Shown: positions 8,044 to 17,721, counted from the stretch's first letter. The stretch is 64,000 bases of DNA from Flavobacteriaceae bacterium (GCA_023257625.1 JALRBW010000006.1:1-64000); one strand, 5' to 3'. Notes: a model not told the origin generated them from the sequence alone. A program made the numbers and translations.

Positions 8044-9324
8044 ATGAAAAAAAGTTTAATTGTTCTTATATTTCTTTGTCAAAATTTAATTTGGTCTCAA
8101 CAGACCTATATTCATTGTGGCCAGCTTTTTGATGCTCAAAAAGCAAAATTTTTGGGACCTCATACAATTGTTGTGAATGGAGAGACCATAGTGTCTGTTT
8201 CTCAAGGGTTTCAAAATCCGTCTTCATCTGAGGCAACCGTTATAGATCTCAAAACAAAAACTGTATATCCAGGTTTTATTGACTTGCATGTTCATATTGA
8301 GGGAGAATACACGCCAACACAGTACCTTAATAAATTTCAAGCAAATGACGCTGATATCGCTTTTGATGCAGCTAAAATTGCTTTACGCACACTGGAATCT
8401 GGGTTTACCACAGTTCGTGATATGGGAGGAAGCGGAGTTAATATTGCATTGAGAAATGCTATTAATAAGGGTAAAGTGCCAGGTCCTAGAATTTTCACAG
8501 CGGGAAAAGCAATTGGGACTACCGGAGGACATGCTGATCCAACCAATGGATTTAAAGCTACTATTCAAGGAGATCCAGGACCTAAAGAAGGTGTGATTAA
8601 TTCTGTTGATGATGCAAAAAAAGCGGTTCGTCAACGGTATAAGAATGGAGCAGATTGGATAAAAATTACTGCAACAGGAGGGGTATTAAGCGTAGCCAAA
8701 AATGGTCAAAATCCTCAATTCTCAGAAGAGGAAATTGCAGCTATTACGAGTACAGCAGCAGATTATGGCTTTAAGGTAGCAGCTCATGCTCATGGTGACG
8801 AAGGAATGTATCGTGCTGTTGCCAATGGGGTTACTACTATTGAGCATGGTACACTTATTGAAAAACGCACCATGGAATTAATGAAAGTGAAGAAAGCCTA
8901 TTTGGTGCCAACAATTTCCGCAGGAAAATTTGTAGCTGAAAATGCAAAAAATCCTGGTGCTTATCCTGAGATAATTGTACCCAAAGCCATTGCAATTGGG
9001 GCTCAAATTCAAGATACTTTTAAAAAGGCTTATGAGTTTGGTGTTCCTATCGCTTTTGGAACTGATGCCGGAGTTTTTCCTCATGGACAAAATGCAGGAG
9101 AATTTATATATATGAATGAAGCTGGCATGCCAATAACAGAAGCCTTACAACTTGCCACCTTAAAAAATGCTGAGATTCTTGACGAATCCAATCGATTAGG
9201 GCAATTAAAAAAAGGGTTTTTGGCAGACATCGTAGCCACCGATGAAAATGCAGAACAAAATGTAAAGACACTGCTAAATGTTACTTTCGTTATGAAAGGG
9301 GGTAAGATTTATAAAAACAATTAG
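8044..9324 (+). CDS. secreted metal-dependent amidohydrolase (Xaa-Pro dipeptidase/imidazolonepropionase-like)
   Basis: A signal peptide (KKSLIVLIFLCQNLIWSQ) precedes a complete amidohydrolase barrel; the whole protein has 426 residues. Metal ligands are visible: HxH in PGFIDLHVHIEG, the carbamylated-Lys region GADWIKITATGG, and His residues in AAHAHGDEGM and TTIEHGT. The late Asp is in AFGTDAGVFPHG, and GQLKKGFLADIVATD closes the small beta-sandwich domain. These features match secreted amidohydrolases annotated as prolidase or aryldialkylphosphatase-like, probably cleaving Xaa-Pro or N-acyl peptides in the periplasm. Unlike the amidohydrolase at 346-1959, its HxH is intact. Confidence 0.85.
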   Translation: MKKSLIVLIFLCQNLIWSQQTYIHCGQLFDAQKAKFLGPHTIVVNGETIVSVSQGFQNPSSSEATVIDLKTKTVYPGFIDLHVHIEGEYTPTQYLNKFQANDADIAFDAAKIALRTLESGFTTVRDMGGSGVNIALRNAINKGKVPGPRIFTAGKAIGTTGGHADPTNGFKATIQGDPGPKEGVINSVDDAKKAVRQRYKNGADWIKITATGGVLSVAKNGQNPQFSEEEIAAITSTAADYGFKVAAHAHGDEGMYRAVANGVTTIEHGTLIEKRTMELMKVKKAYLVPTISAGKFVAENAKNPGAYPEIIVPKAIAIGAQIQDTFKKAYEFGVPIAFGTDAGVFPHGQNAGEFIYMNEAGMPITEALQLATLKNAEILDESNRLGQLKKGFLADIVATDENAEQNVKTLLNVTFVMKGGKIYKNN

Positions 9325-9327
9325 AAA

Positions 9328-10206
9328 TTAAGCTCCAGAATCCGTTTCCATATCTCGATTAATTTTTTTTACCAAACCTTGCAATACTTTACCTGGGCCA
9401 ACCTCACTAAAATATGAAGCACCATCTGCAATCATGTTTTGAATGGTTTCAGTCCATCGCACGGGTGCTGTTAGTTGCGCTACTAAATTTTCTTTTAAAA
9501 CTTTAGTGTCGGAAGTGCCTTTTGCAGTTACATTTTGATATACATCGCATCGGGGTGATTGAAAAATAGTTTTTTCTATAGCTTTGGCTAATCTGGCTTT
9601 TGCAGGTTCCATTAGTGGAGAATGAAATGCTCCACCTACAGGAAGTAGTAAAGCTCTTCGTGCACCTGCATCTGAAAGAGCAATACAAGCCTGTTCAACA
9701 GAAGTTTGTTCTCCAGAAATAACCAATTGTCCAGGACAATTGTAATTGGCTGCAACAACAACACCTTCTATTGACCGGCAAATATTTTCAACGTTTTTAT
9801 CTTCTAATCCCAAAATTGCTGCCATAGCGCCTGGAGCTACGTTACAAGCATCTTGCATAGCTTGGGCTCTTTCAGCTACTAATAATAACCCATCTTCAAA
9901 ACGTAGTGCTCCAGCAGCAACCAGTGCAGAAAACTCACCTAAAGAATGACCAGCTACCATTTCAGGTGCAAATCGATTCCCCATGATTTCACTTAAAATG
10001 GTAGAGTGTAAAAATAGAGCGGGCTGGGTAACTCTAGTTTCTTTTAATGCTTCTGCATCTTCGCCAAACATAATATCGGTAATTCGAAATCCCAAAAGAG
10101 AATTTGCCGTTTCAAATCTTTCTTTTGCAAGAGAATTTAATTCGTAAAGTTCCTTTCCCATACCGGGAAACTGAGAGCCTTGACCTGGAAATATATAAGC
10201 TTTCAT
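9328..10206 (-). CDS. fabD: malonyl-CoA:ACP transacylase
   Basis: FabD loads malonyl groups from CoA onto acyl carrier protein for fatty acid elongation in the cytoplasm. The 292-residue protein contains the oxyanion Gln in FPGQGSQFPGMG (residues 6-17). The catalytic Ser is in GHSLGEFSAL (Ser88) and the catalytic His in GGAFHSPLM (His195). QNVTA and the closing EVGPGKVLQGLVKKI are also as in the family. Length is within the normal range. Its start overlaps the stop of folA by 4 bases, so the pair is translationally coupled, an arrangement outside the usual fab cluster. Confidence 0.95.
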   Translation of the reverse strand: MKAYIFPGQGSQFPGMGKELYELNSLAKERFETANSLLGFRITDIMFGEDAEALKETRVTQPALFLHSTILSEIMGNRFAPEMVAGHSLGEFSALVAAGALRFEDGLLLVAERAQAMQDACNVAPGAMAAILGLEDKNVENICRSIEGVVVAANYNCPGQLVISGEQTSVEQACIALSDAGARRALLLPVGGAFHSPLMEPAKARLAKAIEKTIFQSPRCDVYQNVTAKGTSDTKVLKENLVAQLTAPVRWTETIQNMIADGASYFSEVGPGKVLQGLVKKINRDMETDSGA

Positions 10207-10700
10207 TCCGTATTGTTTTTATAAGTTATATAAGAATAAGCATAGGGTTGGTCTTCTGAGGCAAGGTAATTTTCTTCTTGAACTACTTTCCATTGGTTTG
10301 GATTGAGATTTGGGAAAAAAGCATCAGCTTCAAAAGAAGCATGTACTCTAGTTAATTCTATTGTTTGAGCAATAGGAAGAAATAATTTATAGATTTCACC
10401 ACCACCAATTACAAAAGGTTGTGGGTCGTCTGCTGCTGCCTTTAGCGCATCTTCAATAGTATGGACAACAACAACTCCTTCGGCAGTATATTTAGGATTA
10501 TGAGTAAGAATTATATTTTTCCTATTAGGAAGAGCTTTGGGAATTGATTCAAATGTTTTTCTGCCCATTATAACCGCATGACCTTGAGTTAATCTTTTAA
10601 ATCGTTTTAAATCCTCAGGTATATACCAAATTAATTGATTGTCTTTACCCAATGCATGATTTTCAGATGCTGCTGCAATTAGTGTAATGTCTTTCTTCAT
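10203..10700 (-). CDS. folA: dihydrofolate reductase
   Basis: DHFR reduces dihydrofolate to tetrahydrofolate with NADPH and is needed to regenerate the cofactor oxidised by thymidylate synthase, whose gene lies about 1.1 kb away. The 165-residue protein begins ITLIAAASENHALGKDNQLIW. The catalytic acid and substrate helix are in IPEDLKRFKRLT, the NADPH site in AVIMGRKTFESIP, and the second dinucleotide loop in FVIGGGEIYKLFLP. All hallmarks of the chromosomal FolA family are present. It is the first gene of the folA-fabD pair. Confidence 0.95.
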   Translation of the reverse strand: MKKDITLIAAASENHALGKDNQLIWYIPEDLKRFKRLTQGHAVIMGRKTFESIPKALPNRKNIILTHNPKYTAEGVVVVHTIEDALKAAADDPQPFVIGGGEIYKLFLPIAQTIELTRVHASFEADAFFPNLNPNQWKVVQEENYLASEDQPYAYSYITYKNNTE

Positions 10701-10729
10701 AGGTTAGGGTAAAGTCAAAATAAGATAAT

Positions 10730-10737
10730 TACCTTTA
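10730..10737 (+). promoter_or_regulatory. candidate -7 box (TACCTTTA)
   Basis: TACCTTTA lies 27 bases before ATG 10765 in the short divergent gap between folA and the class V aminotransferase. It matches TAnnTTTG except for the final base. No clear -33 partner is visible. Confidence 0.35.
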
Positions 10738-10764
10738 AACAAAAATACACTTTCTTATTAACCC

Positions 10765-11796
10765 ATGCCTACTCCTACTTTTCCAGTTTTAAAAAATACA
10801 ACCTACTTAAATACAGCTTATGTTGGGCCAATGTCACAAGAACTTTTCGACTTTAGAAGGGAAGAAGAAGAAAAGTACTTACAATTGGGGAATAAATATA
10901 AAGTACAAGCATATAGTGCCCTTGATGAGACCCACAATGTACTAGCTGATTTTTTTGGTTTATCTGCGGATCATTGTTTTATAGTTTCCAATTTTTCTAG
11001 TGGTATTCGGTATATTATGCCTTTTCTGCCAAAAAAGTCAAAAGCACTTTATATAAATGAAGATTATCCATCTTTGTTAGATTCCTTTCTATCTCAAGGA
11101 ATTATTACAAAAGGAATTCCTTTAACAGAAACTATTGAGCAAGACTTGGACAATGAATTGTCTAAGACTCATTATGACTTACTCATTTTAAGTATTGTTC
11201 AATATACAAGTGGTATTTTAATTGATAGTGAATTTTTAAAACAAATAAAAAATCACTACCCAAACCTGATTATTATAGCTGATGGCACTCAATTTTTAGG
11301 AGCTCATTCATTTCAATTCAATGAGAGCCCTTTTGATATTGTTGTAGCTAGTGGATATAAATGGCTTTTAGCCGGTTTCGGAAATGGGGTTTTGATGGTA
11401 TCAGAGGTCTTCTTATCAAAGTTTAATGTTACTTCTTCAAAACTTAAAGAAATTATTTTTCAAGGTCATTTTAATATTTTGGCTGTTTCAAGCTTAAAAT
11501 TTGCTGTAGAACAGCTTCGATCTAATAATTTTAATAATTTAATGCTTAAAAAAAAGAGGCTTTCAAATTATGCTAGAGAAGCACTGCAAGAAATAAATTA
11601 TTTAGATAAGAGAGTAAAAAAGCGAAAAGAACACAGTAGTATATATTTGCTTAACGGCACATCTTCACTGTATCAACATTTAGTAAATTCAAACATTAGC
11701 TGTGTTCAGCGTGGTACAGGTGTTCGGGTATCATTCCATTATTTTAATACCACAGAAGAGGTGGATATTTTATGTAGCGCTTTGAGGTCCTTTTAA
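10765..11796 (+). CDS. class V aminotransferase-fold PLP enzyme
   Basis: The protein (343 residues) carries fold-type I class V features. The N-terminal [14 protein letters not shown] is the substrate-entry segment. YTSGILID and [11 protein letters not shown] supply the PLP-pyridine Asp, and [15 protein letters not shown] contains the Schiff-base Lys. The C-terminal [18 protein letters not shown] closes the small domain. Relatives include cysteine desulfurase-like and kynureninase-like proteins, but no catalytic Cys loop of NifS/SufS type is seen, so the reaction is not assigned. It is transcribed divergently from folA and overlaps the end of thyA by 4 bases. Confidence 0.8.
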   Translation: MPTPTFPVLKNTTYLNTAYVGPMSQELFDFRREEEEKYLQLGNKYKVQAYSALDETHNVLADFFGLSADHCFIVSNFSSGIRYIMPFLPKKSKALYINEDYPSLLDSFLSQGIITKGIPLTETIEQDLDNELSKTHYDLLILSIVQYTSGILIDSEFLKQIKNHYPNLIIIADGTQFLGAHSFQFNESPFDIVVASGYKWLLAGFGNGVLMVSEVFLSKFNVTSSKLKEIIFQGHFNILAVSSLKFAVEQLRSNNFNNLMLKKKRLSNYAREALQEINYLDKRVKKRKEHSSIYLLNGTSSLYQHLVNSNISCVQRGTGVRVSFHYFNTTEEVDILCSALRSF

Positions 11797-12617
11797 ATTG
11801 CAACTTTTCCTTTGATTAAGGGATGCGGATCATAATTTATTAATGTAAAGTCCTCATACTTAAAATCAAAAAGAGATTTAATGAGAGGATTAAGTATCAT
11901 TTTTGGAAGAGGTTTAGGTTCTCTTAAAAGTTGTTCTTTAACTTGTTCAAAATGATTTGTGTAAATATGTACATCACCAAAAGAATGTATAAATTCACCA
12001 GGTTCTAAATCACATATTTGTGCAATCATTAACGTTAATAATGCGTAAGAGGCAATATTAAAAGGAACACCTAAAAATACATCAGCACTTCGTTGATACA
12101 ATTGACAAGAAAGTTTTCTATCCGCAACATAAAATTGAAAAAAAGCGTGGCAAGGTGGAAGAGCTGCTTTATTATTGGCAACATTTTCTGCAAACGAAAC
12201 GGCTGTATTTGGCATTACACTTGGATTCCACGCAGAAACTAACATTCTTCTACTATCAGGATTGGTTTTTAGTGATTGAATTACCTCTTTAATTTGATCA
12301 ATACCTTCGTTATTCCAATTGCGCCATTGGTGTCCATATACAGGTCCAAGATCACCATTTTCATCTGCCCATTCATTCCATATTCGCACCCCATTTTCTT
12401 GAAGGTAGGTAATATTAGTATCTCCTTTTATAAACCACAATAATTCATGAATCACAGATTTCACATGGATTTTTTTAGTGGTCACTAAGGGAAACCCTTG
12501 GCTGAGATCAAATCGCATTTGATGACCAAAAAGACTTTTTGTACCGGTACCTGTTCTATCAGTTTTTTCAATCCCATGTGAAAGGATGTGCTCCAATAAA
12601 TCTAAATATTGCTTCAC
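11793..12617 (-). CDS. thyA: thymidylate synthase
   Basis: ThyA methylates dUMP to dTMP with methylene-tetrahydrofolate, releasing dihydrofolate. The sequence shows [21 protein letters not shown] and [10 protein letters not shown], then [13 protein letters not shown] and the catalytic Cys in [12 protein letters not shown] (about Cys156). [18 protein letters not shown] and the late HIYTNH are also present. A stretch of about ten residues around [12 protein letters not shown], just before the active-site Cys, is extra compared with the E. coli enzyme. The frame is open up to TTG 12647. The GTG at 12617 is preferred because it yields the classical [12 protein letters not shown] start (274 residues) and a promoter-like box lies between the two. 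Confidence 0.95.
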   Translation of the reverse strand: MKQYLDLLEHILSHGIEKTDRTGTGTKSLFGHQMRFDLSQGFPLVTTKKIHVKSVIHELLWFIKGDTNITYLQENGVRIWNEWADENGDLGPVYGHQWRNWNNEGIDQIKEVIQSLKTNPDSRRMLVSAWNPSVMPNTAVSFAENVANNKAALPPCHAFFQFYVADRKLSCQLYQRSADVFLGVPFNIASYALLTLMIAQICDLEPGEFIHSFGDVHIYTNHFEQVKEQLLREPKPLPKMILNPLIKSLFDFKYEDFTLINYDPHPLIKGKVAI

Positions 12618-12632
12618 GATTTCTATTTTATT

Positions 12633-12640
12633 CAAAAATA
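12633..12640 (-). promoter_or_regulatory. candidate thyA -7 box (TATTTTTG)
   Basis: On the minus strand TATTTTTG is an exact TAnnTTTG match lying 15 bases before the GTG chosen for thyA and downstream of the alternative TTG start. This supports the shorter thyA reading. The -33 element is weak. Confidence 0.45.
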
Positions 12641-12661
12641 GATTCAATCAGTAAGATTTAA

Positions 12662-12681
12662 AACCTTTACGAAAAAAGGTT
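12662..12681 (-). terminator. weak hairpin after the DUF151 gene
   Basis: AACCTTT and AAAGGTT form a 7-bp hairpin with a 6-base loop, followed on the minus strand by TTTTAAA. It sits between the bifunctional nuclease gene and thyA, so it could end the former's transcript. The U-run is short and confidence is low. Confidence 0.35.
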
Positions 12682-12705
12682 ATTAAAAAAAATTAACAAC
12701 AGGAT

Positions 12706-13320
12706 TTATTCAGAGCGTTTTGAGAGTTCATCACGAACGCGTGCGGCCTTTTCATAATTTTCTTGAGCAACTAAAGTCTGAAGTAATTTTTTGAGTTTTG
12801 CAATGGATAGTTTTTTGATGTCTTCTTCCATTTCAGATAAGCGATTTTGCTCTGCAACAAAATTTTGAATCCAGTTATCTTCAGAAAACTTCTTAACTCC
12901 TGTGGCAGTTGAACTTGAAAAACCGGCTTTTTTTAGTATTGAATCATAGGTAAAAATAGGAGCATCATATCTTAAGGCCAAAGCAATAGCATCAGATGTT
13001 CGAGAATCAATAATTTCTTCAATCTTATCGCGTTCGCAAATCAAGCTGGCAAAAAAAACTCCGTCAACCAATTTGTGAATAATGACTTGTTTTACGTAAA
13101 TAGAAAACCGATCCGCAAAATTTTTGAACAAATCATGAGTAAGTGGCCTACTTGGTTTTACTTCATGTTCAAGAGCAATGGCTATGGACTGCGCCTCAAA
13201 CCCGCCAATGATGATTGGAAGCTTTCGATCTCCTTTGATCTCACTTAAAATTAAGGCGTATGCACCAGTTTGCGTTTCACTAAATGAGATTCCTTTTACG
13301 TTAAGTTGTATTAATTTCAT
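12706..13320 (-). CDS. bifunctional nuclease family (DUF151) protein with UVR motif
   Basis: Residues 1-130 show the BFN/DUF151 core: LPIIIGGFEAQSIAIALE, RPLTHDLFKNF and a repeat ending SRTSDAIALALRYDAPIF. A linker leads to a C-terminal UVR-type helical hairpin (LKKLLQTLVAQENYEKAARVRDEL, about 168-200) of the kind that mediates UvrB/UvrC or ClpC contacts. BFN proteins have been reported as RNase/DNase in plants, and their bacterial role is unsettled. Total length 204 residues is usual for Bacteroidota. No partner gene is adjacent that would narrow the role. Confidence 0.85.
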   Translation of the reverse strand: MKLIQLNVKGISFSETQTGAYALILSEIKGDRKLPIIIGGFEAQSIAIALEHEVKPSRPLTHDLFKNFADRFSIYVKQVIIHKLVDGVFFASLICERDKIEEIIDSRTSDAIALALRYDAPIFTYDSILKKAGFSSSTATGVKKFSEDNWIQNFVAEQNRLSEMEEDIKKLSIAKLKKLLQTLVAQENYEKAARVRDELSKRSE

Positions 13321-13430
13321 TTGTTATAGCTCGACTAATTTTCGCGTATTAAAATCCAAAATGAAAGTTTGGATTTTAGCAACGTTCAATATCCTGCTTT
13401 ATTGGGCTAAATTAATATATAATTATTGAT

Positions 13431-13438
13431 TAAATTTG
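13431..13438 (+). promoter_or_regulatory. candidate pdhB -7 box (TAAATTTG)
   Basis: TAAATTTG matches TAnnTTTG exactly and lies 20 bases before the pdhB ATG. The nearest upstream TTG is too far (about 26 bases) for the usual spacing, so only the -7 part is supported. Confidence 0.45.
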
Positions 13439-13458
13439 CGCCTCAATGATTTTAATAC

Positions 13459-14442
13459 ATGAAAACCATACAATTTAGAGAAGCCATTGCAGAAGCAATG
13501 ACCGAAGAAATGCGTCGAGACCCTTCAATTTATCTTATGGGGGAAGAAGTGGCAGAATATAACGGGGCTTATAAGGCTTCTAAAGGAATGCTTGATGAGT
13601 TTGGACCTAAACGTGTTATTGATACACCTATTTCAGAATTGGGATTTGCCGGAATTGGCGTAGGTTCTACAATGACAGGAAACAGACCCATAATTGAGTT
13701 TATGACATTCAATTTTGCCTTGGTTGGGATTGATCAAATTATAAATAATGCTGCTAAAATTAGACAGATGTCTGGAGGCCAATTTCCTTGTCCTATTGTG
13801 TTTAGAGGCCCAACAGGGTCTGCGGGGCAGTTAGCCGCTACACATTCTCAGGCTTTTGAAAGTTGGTATGCCAATTGCCCTGGATTAAAAGTGATTGTTC
13901 CATCAAATCCATATGATGCTAAAGGACTATTAAAAGCTGCAATTCGCGATGATGATCCGGTAATTTTTATGGAGTCTGAACAAATGTATGGAGACAAAGG
14001 TGAAGTCCCTGAAGGCGAATATACCTTACCCATTGGAGTTGCAGATATCAAGCGACAAGGAACTTCTGTAACTTTAGTTTCCTTTGGAAAAATTTTAAAA
14101 GAAGCCCTAAAAGCAGCAGAAACCTTAGCTAAAGAAAAAATTGAATGTGAAGTAATTGATTTACGAACCATTCGACCTTTAGATTATCAAACCATTTTTG
14201 AATCTGTTAAAAAAACAAACCGATTGGTTATTCTTGAGGAATCATGGCCTTTTGGAAATATTTCCACAGAAATTACTTATCAGGTTCAAAATCAAATCTT
14301 TGATTATTTAGACGCACCCATCGAAAAAATTAATACGGCTGACACGCCTGCTCCTTATTCACCAGTATTGCTTAATGAGTGGTTACCTAATGAAGCAGAT
14401 GTTATTAAAGCCGTAAAAAAAGTATTATATCATAATCAATAA
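13459..14442 (+). CDS. pdhB: pyruvate dehydrogenase E1 component, beta subunit
   Basis: The E1 beta subunit forms the thiamine-diphosphate active site with the alpha subunit and decarboxylates pyruvate toward acetyl-CoA. The 327-residue sequence shows FREAIAEAMTEEMRRDP, MGEEVAEYNGAYKAS, TPISELGFAGIGVG with the ThDP-activating Glu, and GPTGSAGQLAATHSQ. VPSNPYDAKGLLKAAIRDDDPV, the transketolase C-terminal DLRTIRPLD and EESWPFG follow. Genes for E1 alpha and the E2 acyltransferase are not adjacent; a detached pdhB is, as I recall, common in Flavobacteriia. Branched-chain 2-oxoacid dehydrogenase beta is a close alternative, but the sequence pattern favours pyruvate. Confidence 0.92.
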   Translation: MKTIQFREAIAEAMTEEMRRDPSIYLMGEEVAEYNGAYKASKGMLDEFGPKRVIDTPISELGFAGIGVGSTMTGNRPIIEFMTFNFALVGIDQIINNAAKIRQMSGGQFPCPIVFRGPTGSAGQLAATHSQAFESWYANCPGLKVIVPSNPYDAKGLLKAAIRDDDPVIFMESEQMYGDKGEVPEGEYTLPIGVADIKRQGTSVTLVSFGKILKEALKAAETLAKEKIECEVIDLRTIRPLDYQTIFESVKKTNRLVILEESWPFGNISTEITYQVQNQIFDYLDAPIEKINTADTPAPYSPVLLNEWLPNEADVIKAVKKVLYHNQ

Positions 14443-14465
14443 ATACCAAATATGAATTAAAAATC

Positions 14466-14499
14466 TGATAATCAAAATATTAAATGCTGTTGATTGTCA
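14466..14499. other. inverted repeat between pdhB and hppA
   Basis: TGATAATCAA and TTGATTGTCA form a 10-bp stem with one G-U pair around a 14-base loop. No T-run follows, and the right arm ends two bases before the hppA -33 element. It could be a weak end signal for pdhB or an operator for hppA; nothing in the sequence decides between them. Confidence 0.35.
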
Positions 14500-14501
14500 A
14501 T

Positions 14502-14531
14502 TTTGTAATCAGGTTGGTTTTATTACTTTTA
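14502..14531 (+). promoter_or_regulatory. hppA promoter (TTTG-N18-TACTTTTA)
   Basis: TTTG at 14502-14505 is followed after 18 bases by TACTTTTA at 14524-14531. This is the Bacteroidota sigma-A form apart from the last base of the -7 box. The hppA ATG is 26 bases downstream. Confidence 0.6.
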
Positions 14532-14557
14532 CCGTCTCATTTTAACAAACAAATTAC

Positions 14558-16888
14558 ATGGAATTAGTTATACATTTTTTACCCGCTTTTGGAATCTTAG
14601 CACTTATTTTTGTATGGATTAAAAATACTTGGATATCTAAACAAGAAGTTGGGAATGAAAAGATGGCTCGTATTGCAAAAAATATTGCTGAGGGAGCAAT
14701 GTCTTTCTTAAAAGCAGAATATAAAATTCTCTCTATTTTCGTTTTATCTGTAGCTGTTTTACTTTATTTCAAAGGCAGTAATGAGGTTGGCTCTCATGGA
14801 ATGGTAGCCTTATCCTTTTTTGTAGGAGCGATATGCTCTGCTTTAGCTGGCTTTATTGGAATGAGAGTAGCTACAAAAGCTAACGTTCGAACAACACAAG
14901 CAGCTAGAACTTCACTTGGCAAAGCCCTAGAAGTAGCTTTTACAGGGGGCTCTGTCATGGGTCTTGGTGTAGTTGGATTAGGCGTTTTAGGACTCAGTGG
15001 ATTATTCGCCTTATATCAAATGATTTGGCCAGGGTCAGAAAATCTTGAAATGGTTTTAAACGTATTAACTGGTTTTTCTATGGGGGCTTCATCAATTGCC
15101 CTTTTTGCTCGTGTGGGAGGAGGTATTTACACAAAGGCAGCCGATGTTGGAGCTGACTTAGTTGGTAAAGTTGAAGCTGGAATTCCAGAAGACCATCCTT
15201 TAAATCCTGCAACTATAGCTGATAATGTAGGAGACAATGTAGGAGATGTAGCTGGAATGGGAGCTGATTTATTTGAATCTTACGTAGGATCAATTATTGG
15301 GGCTATGGTTCTAGGAGCATTCATTATTACTCCAGATTTTAATGGTTTAGGAGCAGTATATTTACCACTTGTTCTAGCAGCGGTAGGAATTATTATGTCT
15401 ATAGTTGGAACCTTCTTTGTAAGAGTAAAAGAGGGAGGAAACCCTCAAACTGCCTTGAATATCGGAGAATTTGGATCTGCTGGCCTTATGGTAATTGCTT
15501 CATATTTCGTTATTGAAACTATGATTCCAGAAGCTGTAGAAGGGTTACCCTTTGGATCTCTAGGAATTTTCTTAGCTACTTTGGCTGGCCTTATTGCTGG
15601 CTTAGGGGTAGGAAAAATTACAGAATACTATACAGGAACAGGAACAAAACCAGTAAAATCTATAGTTGCGCAATCTGAAACAGGTGCGGCAACTAACATT
15701 ATTGCTGGTTTAGGAGTTGGAATGATGTCTACTATGATTCCAATATTGTTAATTGCTGCTGCAATTTTAGTTTCCCATCATTTTGCTGGTCTGTATGGTA
15801 TTGCGATAGCAGCTGTTGGAATGCTTGCAAATACTGGAATCCAACTTGCAGTTGATGCCTACGGTCCAATTTCTGATAATGCCGGAGGAATAGCAGAGAT
15901 GGCTGAATTACCCAATGAAGTACGTGAACGTACGGATACATTAGATGCGGTTGGAAACACTACGGCTGCCATTGGAAAAGGATTCGCAATAGCTTCTGCT
16001 GCGTTAACAGCTTTAGCTTTATTTTCAGCATTCATGCAAGTAGCTAATGTTAATAGTATTGATGTTTCACAACCAAAAATTATGGCTGGATTGCTCATAG
16101 GGGGTATGCTACCATTCGTTTTTTCAGCACTGTCAATGAATGCTGTAGGACGTGCAGCTATGGCTATGATTGAAGAAGTTCGTCGCCAGTTTAAAGACAT
16201 CCCTCAATTAAAAGCTGCTCTTGAAGTAATGCGCAAATACAATGCTGATATGTCAAAAGCCAGTGCAAAAGACCGTGAAATTTTCGATGCTGCTGATGGA
16301 TATGCGGATTATGAAAAATGTGTCGAAATTTCCACGAAGGCATCAATTAAAGAAATGATTTTACCTGGGCTACTTGCAATTGCAGTGCCCGTTGCTATTG
16401 GATTCATAGGTGGAGCAGAAATGTTAGGGGGACTTTTAGCAGGAGTAACTACATGTGGTGTTTTAATGGCTATTTTTCAATCTAATGCTGGAGGCGCTTG
16501 GGATAACGCAAAAAAAATGATTGAGGCTGATGGAAGAAAAGGAACTGATGCACATAAAGCTTCAGTAGTAGGTGACACAGTAGGGGATCCGTTTAAAGAT
16601 ACCTCAGGTCCATCTTTAAATATTTTACTTAAATTAATGTCCGTTGTAGCTTTAGTTATTGCGCCTAGTGTTGCAATGCAAGACGATGCTGTTGAAGCCT
16701 ATTTAAAAGCTCAATGGAATGAAGATACTATTGAAATGGTAGTTCCTTCTGAGGACGGTACTGAAATAATCAAGGCTAACAGTATGAGTGAGTCAGAACA
16801 TAATATGAATCAAATTGAAGTGACAATTTCACATAATGACACCTCTAAATCTGTTTCAACACCTGAACTTCACGTTCACAAAGAATAA
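14558..16888 (+). CDS. hppA: membrane-bound K+-dependent pyrophosphatase
   Basis: This 776-residue polytopic protein hydrolyses pyrophosphate and pumps H+ or Na+ across the inner membrane. The substrate loops are plain: [20 protein letters not shown] and [20 protein letters not shown] early on, and [33 protein letters not shown] near the C-terminus. [10 protein letters not shown] at residues 466-475 has Ala470 and Gly473 where K+-independent enzymes have Lys and Thr, so this is the K+-dependent type; whether it moves Na+ or H+ is not read here. An acidic, His-containing tail of about 60 residues (after VAMQDD) extends beyond the last membrane segment. It has its own promoter and a strong terminator. 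Confidence 0.95.
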   Translation: MELVIHFLPAFGILALIFVWIKNTWISKQEVGNEKMARIAKNIAEGAMSFLKAEYKILSIFVLSVAVLLYFKGSNEVGSHGMVALSFFVGAICSALAGFIGMRVATKANVRTTQAARTSLGKALEVAFTGGSVMGLGVVGLGVLGLSGLFALYQMIWPGSENLEMVLNVLTGFSMGASSIALFARVGGGIYTKAADVGADLVGKVEAGIPEDHPLNPATIADNVGDNVGDVAGMGADLFESYVGSIIGAMVLGAFIITPDFNGLGAVYLPLVLAAVGIIMSIVGTFFVRVKEGGNPQTALNIGEFGSAGLMVIASYFVIETMIPEAVEGLPFGSLGIFLATLAGLIAGLGVGKITEYYTGTGTKPVKSIVAQSETGAATNIIAGLGVGMMSTMIPILLIAAAILVSHHFAGLYGIAIAAVGMLANTGIQLAVDAYGPISDNAGGIAEMAELPNEVRERTDTLDAVGNTTAAIGKGFAIASAALTALALFSAFMQVANVNSIDVSQPKIMAGLLIGGMLPFVFSALSMNAVGRAAMAMIEEVRRQFKDIPQLKAALEVMRKYNADMSKASAKDREIFDAADGYADYEKCVEISTKASIKEMILPGLLAIAVPVAIGFIGGAEMLGGLLAGVTTCGVLMAIFQSNAGGAWDNAKKMIEADGRKGTDAHKASVVGDTVGDPFKDTSGPSLNILLKLMSVVALVIAPSVAMQDDAVEAYLKAQWNEDTIEMVVPSEDGTEIIKANSMSESEHNMNQIEVTISHNDTSKSVSTPELHVHKE

Positions 16889-16905
16889 ATAAAATAATTT
16901 TAAAC

Positions 16906-16936
16906 AAAAAAGGTCAACAACAGCTGACCTTTTTTT
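16906..16936. terminator. bidirectional terminator between hppA and deoxynucleoside kinase
   Basis: AAAAAAGGTCA (16906-16916) pairs perfectly with TGACCTTTTTT (16925-16935) around an 8-base loop. The A-run on one side and T-run on the other make it a Rho-independent terminator readable in both directions. It lies between the convergent stops of hppA and the kinase gene. Confidence 0.85.
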
Positions 16937-17549
16937 ATTTCATATATGCTAGCGCTTTGTCTATTGTGGCAATAACCACTTTTAAGTCTTCAGGGCGTTC
17001 AACAAAATCTAAATTGTCTACATCAATAATTATCATTTTGTCTTTATCATAAGTACTAATCCAGGCTTCGTAACGTTCGTTGAGTCGACTTAAATATTCT
17101 ATACTAATACTATTTTCATAATCTCTTCCCCGCTTGTGAATTTTATTTACGAGGTTTGGAATGCTACTGCGTAAATAAATAAGGAGATCAGGCCCTTTTA
17201 TTAAAGACTCCAACAATTCAAATAATGATTTATAATTTTTAAAATCACGTTGATTCATCAATCCCATTGCATTCAAATTGGGTGCAAAAATATAAGCATC
17301 CTCATAAATAGTACGATCTTGAACTATAGTATTTTTTTGGTCTTTGAAGGATAAAAGCTGGTCAAACCGGCTTTTCAAAAAGTAGATTTGAAGATTAAAT
17401 GACCATCGTTCCATATGATTGTAAAAATCATCTAAATAGGGGTTATCAATCACATCTTCAAAATGAGCTTCCCAACCGTATTGTTTTGCCAACAGTTCTG
17501 TTAAACTAGTTTTTCCGGCACCTATGTTTCCTGCTATGGCAATGTGCAT
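16935..17549 (-). CDS. deoxynucleoside kinase (deoxyadenosine/deoxyguanosine kinase type)
   Basis: Deoxynucleoside kinases phosphorylate salvaged deoxynucleosides to monophosphates. The P-loop is GNIGAGKTSL (residues 7-16). HFEDVIDNPYLDDFY contains the substrate Glu, QDRTIYEDAYIFA the DRS-like motif, and IYLRSSIPNLVNKIHKRGRDYE the Arg-rich LID. At 204 residues it matches bacterial dGK/dAK proteins. The base specificity is not determinable by eye. Transcription runs toward hppA and ends at the shared terminator. Confidence 0.88.
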   Translation of the reverse strand: MHIAIAGNIGAGKTSLTELLAKQYGWEAHFEDVIDNPYLDDFYNHMERWSFNLQIYFLKSRFDQLLSFKDQKNTIVQDRTIYEDAYIFAPNLNAMGLMNQRDFKNYKSLFELLESLIKGPDLLIYLRSSIPNLVNKIHKRGRDYENSISIEYLSRLNERYEAWISTYDKDKMIIIDVDNLDFVERPEDLKVVIATIDKALAYMK

Positions 17550-17680
17550 ACTTTTGTTTAAATAAATTTATCTCGCAAAATAACCCCTTTTTTTCAAAGC
17601 AAAAAGGAACTACTTTCAAAAATTAGTAAAATTTGAGAATTGATTTTATCATATATTTTCTCCAAAAAATAAATTTAAAT

Positions 17681-17710
17681 TTTGTGGTATTTAAAAATAT
17701 TATACATTTG
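17681..17710 (+). promoter_or_regulatory. met operon promoter (TTTG-N18-TACATTTG)
   Basis: TTTG (17681-17684) and TACATTTG (17703-17710) are 18 bases apart and both match the Bacteroidota consensus exactly. The start of transcription would fall a few bases before the riboswitch candidate at 17722, so the leader would begin almost directly with the RNA switch. Confidence 0.7.
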
Positions 17711-17721
17711 CCTTGTTAAAC

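Noticed and set aside
15732-16200. Antisense open frames inside hppA, and similar shadows elsewhere
   Set aside because: They lie opposite strongly conserved coding sequence and have no recognisable domains or gene spacing.
17586-17607. CCTTTTT/AAAAAGG hairpin upstream of the met promoter
   Set aside because: Only two G-C pairs and no following T-run. It lies upstream of both neighbouring genes, so it is unlikely to be a terminator.
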